NCBI RefSeq assembly: GCF_013359935.1
Contig: NZ_JABMCB010000176.1
Span: forward strand, 41,375 to 105,374
Length of the DNA: 64,000 bases
Direction: 5' to 3'
Origin: Paenibacillus xylanilyticus
GTDB lineage: Bacteria > Bacillota > Bacilli > Paenibacillales > Paenibacillaceae
A program made the translations under genes and the position numbers. The notes under the pieces were generated by a model. The model was given only the letters and a program-made list of their open reading frames with translations, did no database searches and was not told where the DNA came from. How positions within the stretch are numbered: position 1 is the stretch's first letter; each line of letters begins with the position of its first letter. Positions 54,683 to 63,307 of this stretch are shown here, in pieces.

Positions 54683-54871
54683 TCACTCTTCTTCTCCTTC
54701 TACTTCTTCTCCTTCTACTTCTTCTTTGCCCCCTATCTCTATTTGGTTTCCACTCAAAATGTCTTCTATTCCTTTGAGTTTAGCAAGTTCGGCATCCATT
54801 TCAGCTTTCAAAGCAGCTAGTTCTTCATCACTTTTTGCATTTTCAATACGTGCACGAAAATCCTTATCCAT
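54683..54871 (-). CDS. small acidic coiled-coil protein
   Basis: ATG 54871 with TAAGGAGGAAC. The 62 residues form one predicted helix (FRARIENAKSDEELAALKAE) with a very acidic tail made of GEEVEGEE repeats encoded by a GAAGTAGAAGGAGAA tandem. No signal peptide, so cytoplasmic. It lies 71 nt upstream of the CAP gene under a sigma-D-like promoter. The function is unknown; repeat-number change in the tail may be frequent. Confidence 0.7.
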   Translation of the reverse strand: MDKDFRARIENAKSDEELAALKAEMDAELAKLKGIEDILSGNQIEIGGKEEVEGEEVEGEEE

Positions 54872-54992
54872 AATTGTTCCTCCTTAGTGATTTTGTTGCT
54901 TTTTTACTTGCGGGTTTCACAATTGCTCAATTATATACCAACTTTGAAACAAAAAAACCGATTTTTAGCTGGAATTAATTAAAGCCTACTAT

Positions 54993-55021
54993 ATTATCGG
55001 TTCATTCGAATTTATTTTATA
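54993..55021 (-). promoter_or_regulatory. sigma-D-like promoter 3
   Basis: TATAAA, 15 nt, CCGATAAT element on the minus strand, upstream of the 54871 gene and the CAP gene. Confidence 0.55.
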
Positions 55022-55152
55022 GAAGGTAAAAAGGATCGTAAGCATTTCTGCAGTGCCCCCCCTCAATGTGATTATCTATAATTAAGTCCTTATTCAAATC
55101 ATTCCAATGAGTTTATTGGAGCGTAAGATCGACTTTATCCTCTATTTTGATA

Positions 55153-55184
55153 AAAAAGAGCCACTTTGCTTTTGCAAGTCGCTC
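55153..55184 (-). terminator. intrinsic terminator
   Basis: GAGCgACTTGCaaaAGCaAAGTgGCTC then six U on the minus strand, after the 55230 gene. Confidence 0.85.
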
Positions 55185-55229
55185 ATTTTTGCATGTATAT
55201 TAAAACCGGTAGTACAGCAATACGTATCA

Positions 55230-56426
55230 CTATAACCTAGGAGTTGAAAAAGATAGAGTTTTATCACCCACTTTAACTTGGATCATACCATCAGTTTTCC
55301 CTATTGAAGCAAACGCCCAGTAAGTAAAAGTTTTCCCTTTTACAAGTTGGGTTTTAATATCTCGAACTAGATAAGGATAACCGTAGGATTTCATACTATC
55401 AGAAGTGTAAGGCATGGACGCAGTTAGTCTACTGTGATGCCAGTCCAGTTGATTTCCCCAATCTTCTACCGTTACAGAAGGCGTTGTTGTCACCAAGGTG
55501 AACAACATGAGACTGCCAGTGCTCCCTTTAGCATTAGCACTAAAATTACTTCCCACAAACATTTTGTAATATAGAGAGTCTTTCTTTGCAGGATCCACTA
55601 CAATCATTCTATCGATAGACATGGTCCCTTTGTTGTATTTCATGGAGTGCTCCATCCCACGTATATTTGCTATGTCATCAGGTTTCCCGGCATTGCTCCC
55701 ACTGAAAGTGATTCCCATAAGTTCAGCGTTAGTTGCTTTGAGACCTACTTCAACCAATTCCAAAAGTTGACTGTATTCTTTTGCTTCCTTCTCTTGTATC
55801 TTTTCCAGACGTAAAAGAATCGAAGCTACTTCCGCACGTGTTGTGGTCTGATCCGGACCGAAACTACCATTGGTGAAACCAGTCATCAGACCGGTACCTA
55901 AAGCCACGGATACATCACCATAATCTTTCTTGTTAAGGCCGCCTTTGTAGTACTCTGCCACGGGGACTACAGTGTCCATAGTCGCTTCAGCAGCTTCAGC
56001 ATAACTTGAACTTGTCTCACTTAAGCCGTTAACCATCCATCGGACCATCTGAATCCGAGTTATTCTTTCCTGTGGAACTGCAATCTCATTGCTTGAAACA
56101 AATCCTTTAGAAATGGCATCAGTTACCCCCTCTTCACTCCAACGTCCCAGTACACTAGATGGAAAAGCTATGCCTTCCTTGGTTTCGTTAGTGGATACAC
56201 GTGAGAGCAACACCGCAAATTCTTCTTTTGTCACAGGTGCATTGGGCTTGAACGTACCATCTGAGTAGCCTTTGAAATAACCTTTAGACACTGCAGATTG
56301 TATGGCATTGGTTGCCCAGTGAGTCGATGATACATCTTTGAATGATGAATCTGCACTTACACTATGTACTCCTAAAGCTATACTCATAAATAAAGCAGTT
56401 GTAACTATCTTTTTTAGGTGTTTCAT
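55230..56426 (-). CDS. SLH-domain surface protein (intact paralogue)
   Basis: ATG 56426 after AAGGAGATTTC. The signal peptide is followed by three SLH repeats (FKDVSSTHWATNAIQSAVSK; GRWSEEGVTDAISKG; KDYGDVSVALGTGLMTGFTN) and a C-terminal domain of about 180 residues with GVTFSGSNAGKPDDI-like and WGNQLDWHHSRL motifs. It is the intact counterpart of the deleted copy at 49783 and a paralogue of 51776. It is anchored to the cell wall. The role of the C-terminal domain is unknown. Confidence 0.9.
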   Translation of the reverse strand: MKHLKKIVTTALFMSIALGVHSVSADSSFKDVSSTHWATNAIQSAVSKGYFKGYSDGTFKPNAPVTKEEFAVLLSRVSTNETKEGIAFPSSVLGRWSEEGVTDAISKGFVSSNEIAVPQERITRIQMVRWMVNGLSETSSSYAEAAEATMDTVVPVAEYYKGGLNKKDYGDVSVALGTGLMTGFTNGSFGPDQTTTRAEVASILLRLEKIQEKEAKEYSQLLELVEVGLKATNAELMGITFSGSNAGKPDDIANIRGMEHSMKYNKGTMSIDRMIVVDPAKKDSLYYKMFVGSNFSANAKGSTGSLMLFTLVTTTPSVTVEDWGNQLDWHHSRLTASMPYTSDSMKSYGYPYLVRDIKTQLVKGKTFTYWAFASIGKTDGMIQVKVGDKTLSFSTPRL

Positions 56427-56472
56427 GAAATCTCCTTCTATCTATACTATTTTTTATTGAATTTCTTTCTAT

Positions 56473-56501
56473 ATTATCGGTTTATAAACATTAATTTTCA
56501 A
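56473..56501 (-). promoter_or_regulatory. sigma-D-like promoter 4
   Basis: TTGAAA, 15 nt, CCGATAAT element on the minus strand, upstream of the SLH gene at 56426. Confidence 0.55.
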
Positions 56502-56664
56502 GGCAAAGTGATTTATTGAACTATCCCGCAGCTTGAAGATTTTCCTAGATGCATACACCATTTAACCTACCAGAAGATCCTGAAGGAAAATGCTTATATA
56601 TGCTCGAATACGTTGTATTTAGGTATAATTTGTAATCTTGAGCAGAGAAAGAAGGGAATATGTA

Positions 56665-57405
56665 ATGAATTACAAGCTAATTGCAATCAAGATAGGGAGT
56701 GTGTTTACCTCGAGTTCAACAGGTAAAGAGATAGACAGAATAGGTAATGGAGTTTTTGGTTTTGAAAGAGATAGTTTTCCTATGGAATCAATTACATCGA
56801 GCAGAGCTAAATTAATTTATGAGTGGATTATGACTCTCGCAAAAGTAAGTATGGATAATGAATCTAGAGATAAATTGTTAATCAAATTTTGCAAGGAATT
56901 AGCTACTACTGATGAAACAGAAAAGGAAGTAGTCAAGATCTTGTCGGAAAACGGTCTTTCATATAATTTAGTCAACAAGGATGAAATACAAACATTCTAT
57001 AATAGAGATTTTCATCCTGAAGTAGTAAAGCACTGCAGAGAGTTTTTTATACAGGGTAACTATTTTCATGCCGTTTTTGAAGCAACTAAAGCTTACAACT
57101 ATGCAATAAAAGATAAGTCTAAGAGTCAAAGAGACGGGTCTAGTCTGATGATGGATGTTTTAGATGCTAAAAACGGAGTTTTAAAGATCACAAAATGTTC
57201 GACAGAATCGGAAGTTAATACTCAAAACGGTATTAAATTTCTATCTTCAGGACTCATGCAGGCTATTAGAAATCCAACAGCTCACGAGCCTAAAATAACA
57301 TGGCCAGTGAATAAGCAGGATTGTTTAGATATTCTAAGCTTTGTTTCTTATTTATTCAGGCAATTGGATAAAGCAGTATATGTAAATATGACGCCAGAAA
57401 TTTAG
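56665..57405 (+). CDS. HEPN-domain protein, TIGR02391/Ymh family
   Basis: ATG 56665 was chosen (AGAAGGGA 7 nt upstream) over TTG 56638. The C-terminal half has the Ymh-family pattern HPEVVKHCREFFIQGNYFHA then VFEATKAYNYAI.. LMMDVLD.. FLSSGLMQAIRNPTAHE. The AIRNPTAH segment supplies the HEPN R-x4-H motif (Arg202, His207), the catalytic signature of many HEPN RNases in defence and toxin modules. The N-terminal 110 residues are unrecognised. The gene has an adjacent membrane protein and no obvious antitoxin. Confidence 0.85.
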   Translation: MNYKLIAIKIGSVFTSSSTGKEIDRIGNGVFGFERDSFPMESITSSRAKLIYEWIMTLAKVSMDNESRDKLLIKFCKELATTDETEKEVVKILSENGLSYNLVNKDEIQTFYNRDFHPEVVKHCREFFIQGNYFHAVFEATKAYNYAIKDKSKSQRDGSSLMMDVLDAKNGVLKITKCSTESEVNTQNGIKFLSSGLMQAIRNPTAHEPKITWPVNKQDCLDILSFVSYLFRQLDKAVYVNMTPEI

Positions 57406-57442
57406 ATCTTAACTTTAATATCATAATGAAGTAGGTGAAACT

Positions 57443-57901
57443 TTGAAGATAAAGTACATTTTTGTACTATGTAATTTAATTGGTTTTCTAGTTTATATGA
57501 TGATCAAATATATGATTTACGAGGGCTATGCTATCACTGTACCCTTTACTTTTGCAGCTATATCCTCTTCTCTTCTCTGTGTAATCCTATTAATTCAAAG
57601 TGAATTACGAGCTATAGATAATGATTATCTACAAAAAGTTACGAATTATAGGCCTCAGACTATAGATGAACTAATTGAAGAAAAAGAAACATGGGGCTGG
57701 GAGAAATATAGAATTGATAACTATATAGCTGCTTTAAAGGCAAATGGTGATATACGAGCTGGGCTATACTATGATTCCCAACCTACAAAAAATGAATTAG
57801 GTAGCACGCAAATCATTGGGATTTTAGGAATAACTATATATCTTGCATTTGTGCCTATATGTGTGTTAGCGGCATTGGATCGCCTCTTTTATATTTTTTA
57901 A
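57443..57901 (+). CDS. small membrane protein next to HEPN gene
   Basis: TTG start after GTAGGTGAA. Two N-terminal hydrophobic helices (about 5-24, 31-51), a charged amphipathic middle with a helix (DELIEEKETWGWEKYRIDNY), and a C-terminal hydrophobic segment (about 121-145). This resembles a membrane-anchored partner or sensor. It is 37 nt downstream of the HEPN gene in the same direction, likely co-transcribed. No family is recognised; a membrane-linked defence or toxin-antitoxin partner is possible. Confidence 0.7.
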   Translation: MKIKYIFVLCNLIGFLVYMMIKYMIYEGYAITVPFTFAAISSSLLCVILLIQSELRAIDNDYLQKVTNYRPQTIDELIEEKETWGWEKYRIDNYIAALKANGDIRAGLYYDSQPTKNELGSTQIIGILGITIYLAFVPICVLAALDRLFYIF

Positions 57902-57975
57902 TCTATATCTGTAACTACATCAATGAAGAAAGTGAAGATATTTTCGAGAAACAGTAGTCATAAACCGAACATACA

Positions 57976-58008
57976 AAAAGAAGGCAGCCAATCCTCTGAT
58001 TAGCTGCC
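57976..58008 (-). terminator. intrinsic terminator
   Basis: GGCAGCtAAT..ATTgGCTGCC then TTCTTTTT on the minus strand, after the SH3 lipoprotein. Confidence 0.85.
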
Positions 58009-58020
58009 TGTGCTTCAATA

Positions 58021-59109
58021 CTATAGATCCTCTTCGTTATATTTCCACTGCATCTCAAAAAAAAAAGTATAGTCACTATATCCATCGTTGCCGGACATTA
58101 TTGGTCCATTATATAAAATCCCTGTATCTAAGAGAGTTAGTGTTCCTTTTCCGGAAGTGTATTCATATTCTCCCTCAGAACCAGTTTTAGAAGACATTTT
58201 TATTGTAGCCTGCCCCTTGCCCTGGTTATCAAAGATTACCTTCCCGGCTGTGCCTGCATGTACTCCAAGGTAATTATATTTGTCATTGATGTAAAATGAA
58301 TATCCATTATTCTCTTTCTCTAGAGTTAATGATATCAGCATATTATCAGCATCGGCTGGTGTTAAAAATCTGTCCCAATTACCTACATATGTTTCGGGGT
58401 TGCTGAGATCAAGATTTGTATTGGAGAGATGTTCTATTACTTTACTACTGATCCAACCGGTTTCATCTGATTTTGTTTTAATTGGGTACCAAATTCTTCC
58501 GTCAGCACCATCTATTATAGGCCCGCCTGTCGGGTATAAGCGGTCATCTTTTTGTACAATGGATACAGATTCACTCTCAATAGACGGTTCCTTTCGGATG
58601 TTTGACTTCATCATAACTTGTAGTGAACTAATTTGATTATCATTCTGATTGAAATTCTGACCATCGGATGGAGCAACGACAACACTACTAACCCACCCTA
58701 TGGTCCCTTGCTTGTTTTTGATGTTATACCAGATTCGGTTATCACTTGGGTCAAAATATTTCTGATGAAGGTATTCTAGATCTTGATCTTTCTTCCCTAT
58801 AGCAATTGATTGAGATTTTATATCAGGAGATTTACGTAAATTAATTGTATCTGATATAACTCTCCAGTAATCAACCTTTTTCTCGATACTGGACTCTTCC
58901 ACTTCTTGTACTCCATTTTCTGTTTTTTCTGTTTCGACTGATTCTTGCTTTGTTTCTTCGTTCTCGATTTCACTTTCACTTAAAGCTACTTTACTAACCG
59001 GTGGATTAGCATTCTCTTTCTCCAAAATGTCAGCATCACTAGTAGCAGGTGATTTATTGCAACCGCAAAGTAAAATAAATAATACAGAAATAATAAGGAT
59101 TTTTTTCAC
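58021..59109 (-). CDS. lipoprotein with two SH3b domains
   Basis: GTG start. Lipobox LLCGC (Cys about 17), an acidic spacer rich in Glu/Ser/Thr (about 25-80), then two SH3b repeats, each with the NLRKSPDIKSQSIAIG or NIRKEPSIESESVSIV signature and a GWVSS/GWISS end (about 90-145, 165-225), and a C-terminal beta domain of about 120 residues. Bacterial SH3b domains bind peptidoglycan. The protein faces outward on the membrane. The C-terminal domain is unrecognised. The ribosome site is weak. No operon partner. Confidence 0.85.
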   Translation of the reverse strand: MKKILIISVLFILLCGCNKSPATSDADILEKENANPPVSKVALSESEIENEETKQESVETEKTENGVQEVEESSIEKKVDYWRVISDTINLRKSPDIKSQSIAIGKKDQDLEYLHQKYFDPSDNRIWYNIKNKQGTIGWVSSVVVAPSDGQNFNQNDNQISSLQVMMKSNIRKEPSIESESVSIVQKDDRLYPTGGPIIDGADGRIWYPIKTKSDETGWISSKVIEHLSNTNLDLSNPETYVGNWDRFLTPADADNMLISLTLEKENNGYSFYINDKYNYLGVHAGTAGKVIFDNQGKGQATIKMSSKTGSEGEYEYTSGKGTLTLLDTGILYNGPIMSGNDGYSDYTFFFEMQWKYNEEDL

Positions 59110-59341
59110 AAGGTTAGCCCGCTTTCTTCTAATTTAATTTGTATTACAAGAAAAAACTAACAGCATGGCATACATACAAAATAACACATGCTGGAGACGC
59201 AGTATGTATACTTAAACTTAAGGTATATACTATATATCGGCAGTATCTTGTACCTCTTTAATGTTAAGTAGTGGTATATACCTACTCGATATATTACCGC
59301 TCTAAAGGTATTCAAAGGAGCCCTTCTGGTGCGTTTAAAAC

Positions 59342-59383
59342 AAAAAAAGGATAGATATTCACTAATAAGCGAATATCTATCCT
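59342..59383 (-). terminator. intrinsic terminator
   Basis: AGGATAGATATTCgCTtattAGtGAATATCTATCCT and seven U on the minus strand, directly after the radical-SAM gene. Confidence 0.95.
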
Positions 59384-59387
59384 CTCT

Positions 59388-59951
59388 TTAATTGTTATTG
59401 AAGTTTGCAAGCAATGACGCGGTTGGGAATCCTGTGATTTGTGTAGATCCGTCTGCTGAAATAAGAATTTCGACATCACGAGAAACAAAATCAGCGTGGG
59501 AGTATTTGTTGCTAATGAAATGTAACGTTTGATTATCACTCCCATGTAGTCCCAGGAAAGAAGCAGCTGTTGAATCAAAACGGCCATCGATCAGAACATC
59601 GATGTTGACCAAGATATCATTGCCGTATTTCAGATTGCGAATCTCATTCATATAGAACCCGCTAAATACAACGATCGTATACCCCAGTCCCTTTAGTCTT
59701 GTGGTTAGTTCAAGCAAAGCTTTCGGTTGAAGAAAAGGCTCTCCCCCACTTATTGTGATATCACTTACTGTATCCGGTATCGAACAGATGATCTCGGATA
59801 ACGACATACTCACTCCCCCATCAAGGGAATGAGTTGTAGGGTTAAAACAACCTGGACATTGAAACTTGCACCCTTGAAAATGGATGACCGTTCTAACTCC
59901 AGGTCCATTCACTTCGGAGAAAGGAGTTATTTCATGAATCTTTATCATCAT
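59388..59951 (-). CDS. NrdG-like 4Fe-4S single-cluster (radical SAM) protein
   Basis: ATG 59951 after AGAGGAGG, overlapping the upstream stop by 4 nt. The 187 residues include FQGCKFQCPGC (CxxxCxxC, about 31-38), which binds the 4Fe-4S cluster used with SAM, then ISGGEPFLQPKALLEL and VFSGF. This is the layout of glycyl-radical activating enzymes such as NrdG, but no nrdD-like gene is present. It belongs to the AAA / DUF1257 / DUF2997 operon, where such activase-like genes are recurrent partners; its actual substrate is unknown. Confidence 0.9.
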   Translation of the reverse strand: MMIKIHEITPFSEVNGPGVRTVIHFQGCKFQCPGCFNPTTHSLDGGVSMSLSEIICSIPDTVSDITISGGEPFLQPKALLELTTRLKGLGYTIVVFSGFYMNEIRNLKYGNDILVNIDVLIDGRFDSTAASFLGLHGSDNQTLHFISNKYSHADFVSRDVEILISADGSTQITGFPTASLLANFNNN

Positions 59952-60157
59952 CTTAAGGTACGGCCTCCTCTTGTTGCTGACTTGCTTTTGGTGCGACTTG
60001 AAGCAAGTTTATACTCACTCTTGAATGATCGCTCCGAAACCTTACCAAGGCCCTTTTCGTAAGGTTCAGTTGCAGCTTCGCAACCGTCCCCGTTATATCC
60101 GATAGCTTCGATCGTTAACTCACCATCTGGACTGATTAATATGATTACTTCCTTCAT
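59948..60157 (-). CDS. DUF2997 family protein
   Basis: ATG 60157 after AGAGGAGAGT. The 69 residues begin VIILISPDGELTIEAIGYNGDGCEAATEPYEKGLG, the family core with the G..G..C motif (Cys near 28) and a C-terminal basic tail (RTKSKSATRGGRTLR). DUF2997 proteins are small beta-rich companions of DUF1257 and AAA proteins. The conserved Cys is a candidate acceptor for the neighbouring radical chemistry; this is inference. It overlaps the radical-SAM gene. Confidence 0.87.
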   Translation of the reverse strand: MKEVIILISPDGELTIEAIGYNGDGCEAATEPYEKGLGKVSERSFKSEYKLASSRTKSKSATRGGRTLR

Positions 60158-60175
60158 ATATACTCTCCTCTTTAA

Positions 60176-60553
60176 TTAGCTTTGTTGAATTCTCATTTTG
60201 ATAGCGCCGTTAGGCAGCTTTTGTTTAATGATGGTATGGCCCTGGCTTTGAGCAACCATAACGGCGACTGCAATCTGATACTCCTGCAGTAACCTACCGG
60301 CATTCTTACCAATTTCCTTTTCAACGTGTCCTCCCCACCAATCGGTACGAAGTTCATATTTCTTTTCGACTTTAATGACACCCACGTCATAGGGACCTTT
60401 TAACTGAATAACGTAATCCGCGTGAAATTCTTGGGCCTTACTGTACGCCCGAACAATCCCACCTTTAACAAAAGTCAGTTTTAACTCTTTGACTGCACGC
60501 TCAAGCGCAGGAATGTTTGTAATGATCGTTTCGATACGGGATGTGTGTGACAT
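60176..60553 (-). CDS. DUF1257 (Ycf35-like) family protein
   Basis: ATG 60553 after TTGGAGGAA. The N-terminus SHTSRIETIITNIPALERAV is the family start (MSHFSxIxTxIxDxxxL), followed by ADYVIQLKGPYDVGVIKVEK and DWWGGHVEKEIGKNAGRLLQ. DUF1257 is conserved from cyanobacteria and plastids (Ycf35) to plasmids and phages, almost always with a Ycf46-like AAA. Function not established. It sits directly downstream of the AAA gene and upstream of DUF2997, as expected. Confidence 0.9.
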   Translation of the reverse strand: MSHTSRIETIITNIPALERAVKELKLTFVKGGIVRAYSKAQEFHADYVIQLKGPYDVGVIKVEKKYELRTDWWGGHVEKEIGKNAGRLLQEYQIAVAVMVAQSQGHTIIKQKLPNGAIKMRIQQS

Positions 60554-60593
60554 GTGAATTCCTCCAATATGTTTAGATTATGAATGTGTTAGA

Positions 60594-62216
60594 TTATGAG
60601 AGCCTTCTGGCGGGTCTACTTGTTGACTCAACTTTTCTACGTTGTGGCTTTTTAGTCACCGGTGCTGATGCACTACGAGCGTATTGATTAGCCCATTCCC
60701 GCATAGCACTGATTTCATTTTGTCGTTGGGTGGACAGTGGAATTGTTTGATCTGCAGCCGATATAAGATGTTCAGTGAGAAGTTCACTTTTTTCGAAAAA
60801 TGCTAAGGCAATACCATCTACAATGACTTGTTCAAGTTCAGCACCTACAAATCCGTCTGTGACCAGGGAAACACTGTCCAAGTCGAAGTCCAGGGCAGTA
60901 CGTCCGCGTTTCTCGAGATGGATACTTATAATCTCTTTCCTTTCATTCGGGTCAGGAAGATCGAACCAGAATATCTCATCAAACCTTCCCTTCCGTAGCA
61001 ATTCTGGAGGTAGATTGGTAATGTTATTGCCCGTGGCCAATACAAATACATCTTGTTCTTTCTCTTGCATCCAGGTAAGTAATTCTCCAAATACACGAGA
61101 GGTTACACCAGAGGAATCGTTCCCTATACCAGAGAGCGCCTTCTCAATCTCATCGATCCATAGAATACAGGGGCTCATGGCTTCAGAAGTTCGCAGCGCG
61201 GTCTGCATGTTGGCTTCGGATTCTCCAACATACGAACCAAATACTTTTCCGATATTGAATCGTAAGATGGGTAATTCCCACAGATTTCCCAATGCGCGGG
61301 CTGACGCGGACTTTCCGCCACCAGATACTCCACAGAGTAGAACGCCTTTAGGTGACTGTACACCAAACTCCTTGGCTTCCTCGGAAAAGGCTTCCTTTCG
61401 AATGGCTCCCCATTTTTTAAACTCACTAGCTCCCCCGATATCGGATATTTTATTGCTAGGGGGGATGAATTCTAAAATACCAGTCTTCTTAATGATGCTG
61501 GCCTTCTCTTGTTGAATAGTTTTTACCGCTTCTGCAGCAAATTCCCGGTGCTTGGTCCAGGCTAATGCGTAGACATTTTCAGCTTCCGTCACAGTTAATC
61601 CTAAGGAATTCTTTAGAATCAGAGATCTATATTCCGCATTAATCTTGACATTTTGTGGTTTGGTAAGCCGGTCTAAGATTTCACCGTACTCACCAATAGT
61701 TAAAGGACTAAATGTTGTAACAGCGATTTCCTTCTCAACTTCTGGAGGGATCACCGTTTTAGGGCTGACAAAAACGATGTAATTTGTAGCAGCCACGCAT
61801 CCCTTAATCGAATCCTTAAGTAGTTGAAGAATATATGGATTGTCCATGTAATGGTGGAAGTTTTTAAGGACGTAAATTCTGTTAAACACGTCCTCTTCAT
61901 TGATAAATTCCAATGCCTCTTGTGGGGTAGTCTTGGTTGTTCCAGAAGCATCTTCGGATATAAATTGTGATGAGTCTTGTTCTTCAGATTGAATCGGTTC
62001 ACTGCCTTCTTCAACGAAGTCTTCGGTATCTTCAAAGGATTCTTTAATGTGGTCCACAAAGCCATTAGTACAGGACCAAACTTTCATGGATAGATGAGGA
62101 TCATTAGCAACGATATCGGATAGAGAATCAAGACATCTTTGTTCCTCGAATGTATTGATCCAAATAGCCGGGTAGCATGCATGGATATAATTTTCAATAG
62201 TTTTAGTTTCACTCAT
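60594..62216 (-). CDS. Ycf46-like AAA ATPase
   Basis: 540 residues. A roughly 260-residue N-terminal domain with a DEXX-like sensor (ENYIHACYPAIWINTFEEQR) precedes the AAA module: Walker A LCGVSGGGKSASAR (about 293), Walker B CILWIDEIEKAL (about 347), sensor 1 FVLATGNNITNLP, Arg finger LLRKGRFDEIFWFDLPDPNE. Homologues (Ycf46, CbbX/FtsH-like AAA) remodel proteins. It heads an operon with DUF1257, DUF2997 and a radical-SAM activase-like gene; the set is recurrent on Bacillota plasmids. The C-terminal tail is basic (KKPQRRKVE), suggesting nucleic acid or acidic-partner binding. Confidence 0.93.
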   Translation of the reverse strand: MSETKTIENYIHACYPAIWINTFEEQRCLDSLSDIVANDPHLSMKVWSCTNGFVDHIKESFEDTEDFVEEGSEPIQSEEQDSSQFISEDASGTTKTTPQEALEFINEEDVFNRIYVLKNFHHYMDNPYILQLLKDSIKGCVAATNYIVFVSPKTVIPPEVEKEIAVTTFSPLTIGEYGEILDRLTKPQNVKINAEYRSLILKNSLGLTVTEAENVYALAWTKHREFAAEAVKTIQQEKASIIKKTGILEFIPPSNKISDIGGASEFKKWGAIRKEAFSEEAKEFGVQSPKGVLLCGVSGGGKSASARALGNLWELPILRFNIGKVFGSYVGESEANMQTALRTSEAMSPCILWIDEIEKALSGIGNDSSGVTSRVFGELLTWMQEKEQDVFVLATGNNITNLPPELLRKGRFDEIFWFDLPDPNERKEIISIHLEKRGRTALDFDLDSVSLVTDGFVGAELEQVIVDGIALAFFEKSELLTEHLISAADQTIPLSTQRQNEISAMREWANQYARSASAPVTKKPQRRKVESTSRPARRLS

Positions 62217-62250
62217 TTTTGAACACTCCTCAGTTTTTTTGATTTTTATA

Positions 62251-62293
62251 AAAAAGAAAAGAGATCTTACCCCTTTTCTGGGATAAAGATCTC
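62251..62293 (-). terminator. intrinsic terminator/leader hairpin
   Basis: GAGATCTTtAtCCC..GGGgTAAGATCTC then TTTTCTTTTTT on the minus strand, only 35 nt before the AAA start. Confidence 0.85.
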
Positions 62294-62309
62294 AGTGTGA
62301 AAACTATAG

Positions 62310-63287
62310 TTAGTCAAATAAGGATAATTGACGTGTGCCACGACTTCGAGGCTTTCGTTTGGATTTTAGTGATGAAACGGCGTGAAGCATACGTTTCATA
62401 TCAGTAATGGATGAGTTCATCTCTTGTAGATCGCTAGTAAGTAGGCCTTGATAATCTTGAATGACATCAAACGAAAGGTTGGTCTCATTCACAATACTTG
62501 AGATTTCAGAAGGTGTTAAACTCTCTCGATTCTCATAAGCATTTCTTAAATTTGTTAAAGCCGAATTCAACTGACTCACTGTGGCTGTACGGACCAGGTC
62601 CATTGTATCTTTGGTTTTAATGAGAGGAATCATATATGCTGAGCTACACTCCAGAAGATTTACAAATCTGACGAAGGCACGCAATGTTTCCTCATGTTTT
62701 ATAGGGATAAAGTAAACGCCCCCAGATGTCTTTACCATTACCGGCGACATATTTTTAATAGACGATATACACATGTGACGTACTGCAGAATCGTCATGGG
62801 TAGTTTGGTATTGTACAAATAACTCTTGTACCCTATCCACCAACGGTTTAATATCCGGATTGATAATATCTGAATGTAATAGACGGATATCTCTCTCGAA
62901 AGTGATGACGGCCTCGTTTGTGTTATACTGCAATTTTTCGTCTTGTTGGGGATCAATTACCTCCCTTACAATGCTCCGGACAATGCGTTCAGAGTCATTA
63001 ACAATTTCACGTACGAGAATTCTCTCAGATCTCTTACCATCCTCCGCTGCTTGTTTGCTTTCTATCGCTTTGGTGGATCTTCGGAATGCATCGGGGATCC
63101 TTATTTGGCCAGGCAACAAGTCTTCATCAATTCCCGACACTCTAACGTGTGACTCTAATACGTTTCGGTCAATTAGTTTTAATCCGATAGAGTACCATAC
63201 TAGGTAACCCATCAGCTCCACATTATCTTTGTCTTCCATTCCAACTGCAGTAATTTCCTGTGCCATTTCCAGCGACATTTTTCTCAT
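62310..63287 (-). CDS. unknown helical protein upstream of the AAA gene
   Basis: ATG 63287 with GAAGGGATC at 9 nt; a TTG 18 nt upstream overlaps the SD. The 325 residues are almost entirely helical, with a long coiled-coil-like stretch (about 95-160 and 225-310: DMKRMLHAVSSLKSKRKPRS). The C-terminus RQLSLFD looks like a clamp-binding peptide (QLSLFD, consensus QLxLF), so it may bind the DnaN encoded elsewhere in the window. It is in the AAA-operon direction, ending just before its leader terminator. Confidence 0.75.
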   Translation of the reverse strand: MRKMSLEMAQEITAVGMEDKDNVELMGYLVWYSIGLKLIDRNVLESHVRVSGIDEDLLPGQIRIPDAFRRSTKAIESKQAAEDGKRSERILVREIVNDSERIVRSIVREVIDPQQDEKLQYNTNEAVITFERDIRLLHSDIINPDIKPLVDRVQELFVQYQTTHDDSAVRHMCISSIKNMSPVMVKTSGGVYFIPIKHEETLRAFVRFVNLLECSSAYMIPLIKTKDTMDLVRTATVSQLNSALTNLRNAYENRESLTPSEISSIVNETNLSFDVIQDYQGLLTSDLQEMNSSITDMKRMLHAVSSLKSKRKPRSRGTRQLSLFD

Positions 63288-63307
63288 GTTTATCGATCCC
63301 TTCAAGG

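Noticed and set aside
59312..59587. Minus-strand 91-codon frame inside the radical-SAM gene
   Set aside because: Overlaps in another frame a gene with a complete CxxxCxxC motif and continues through its terminator hairpin.
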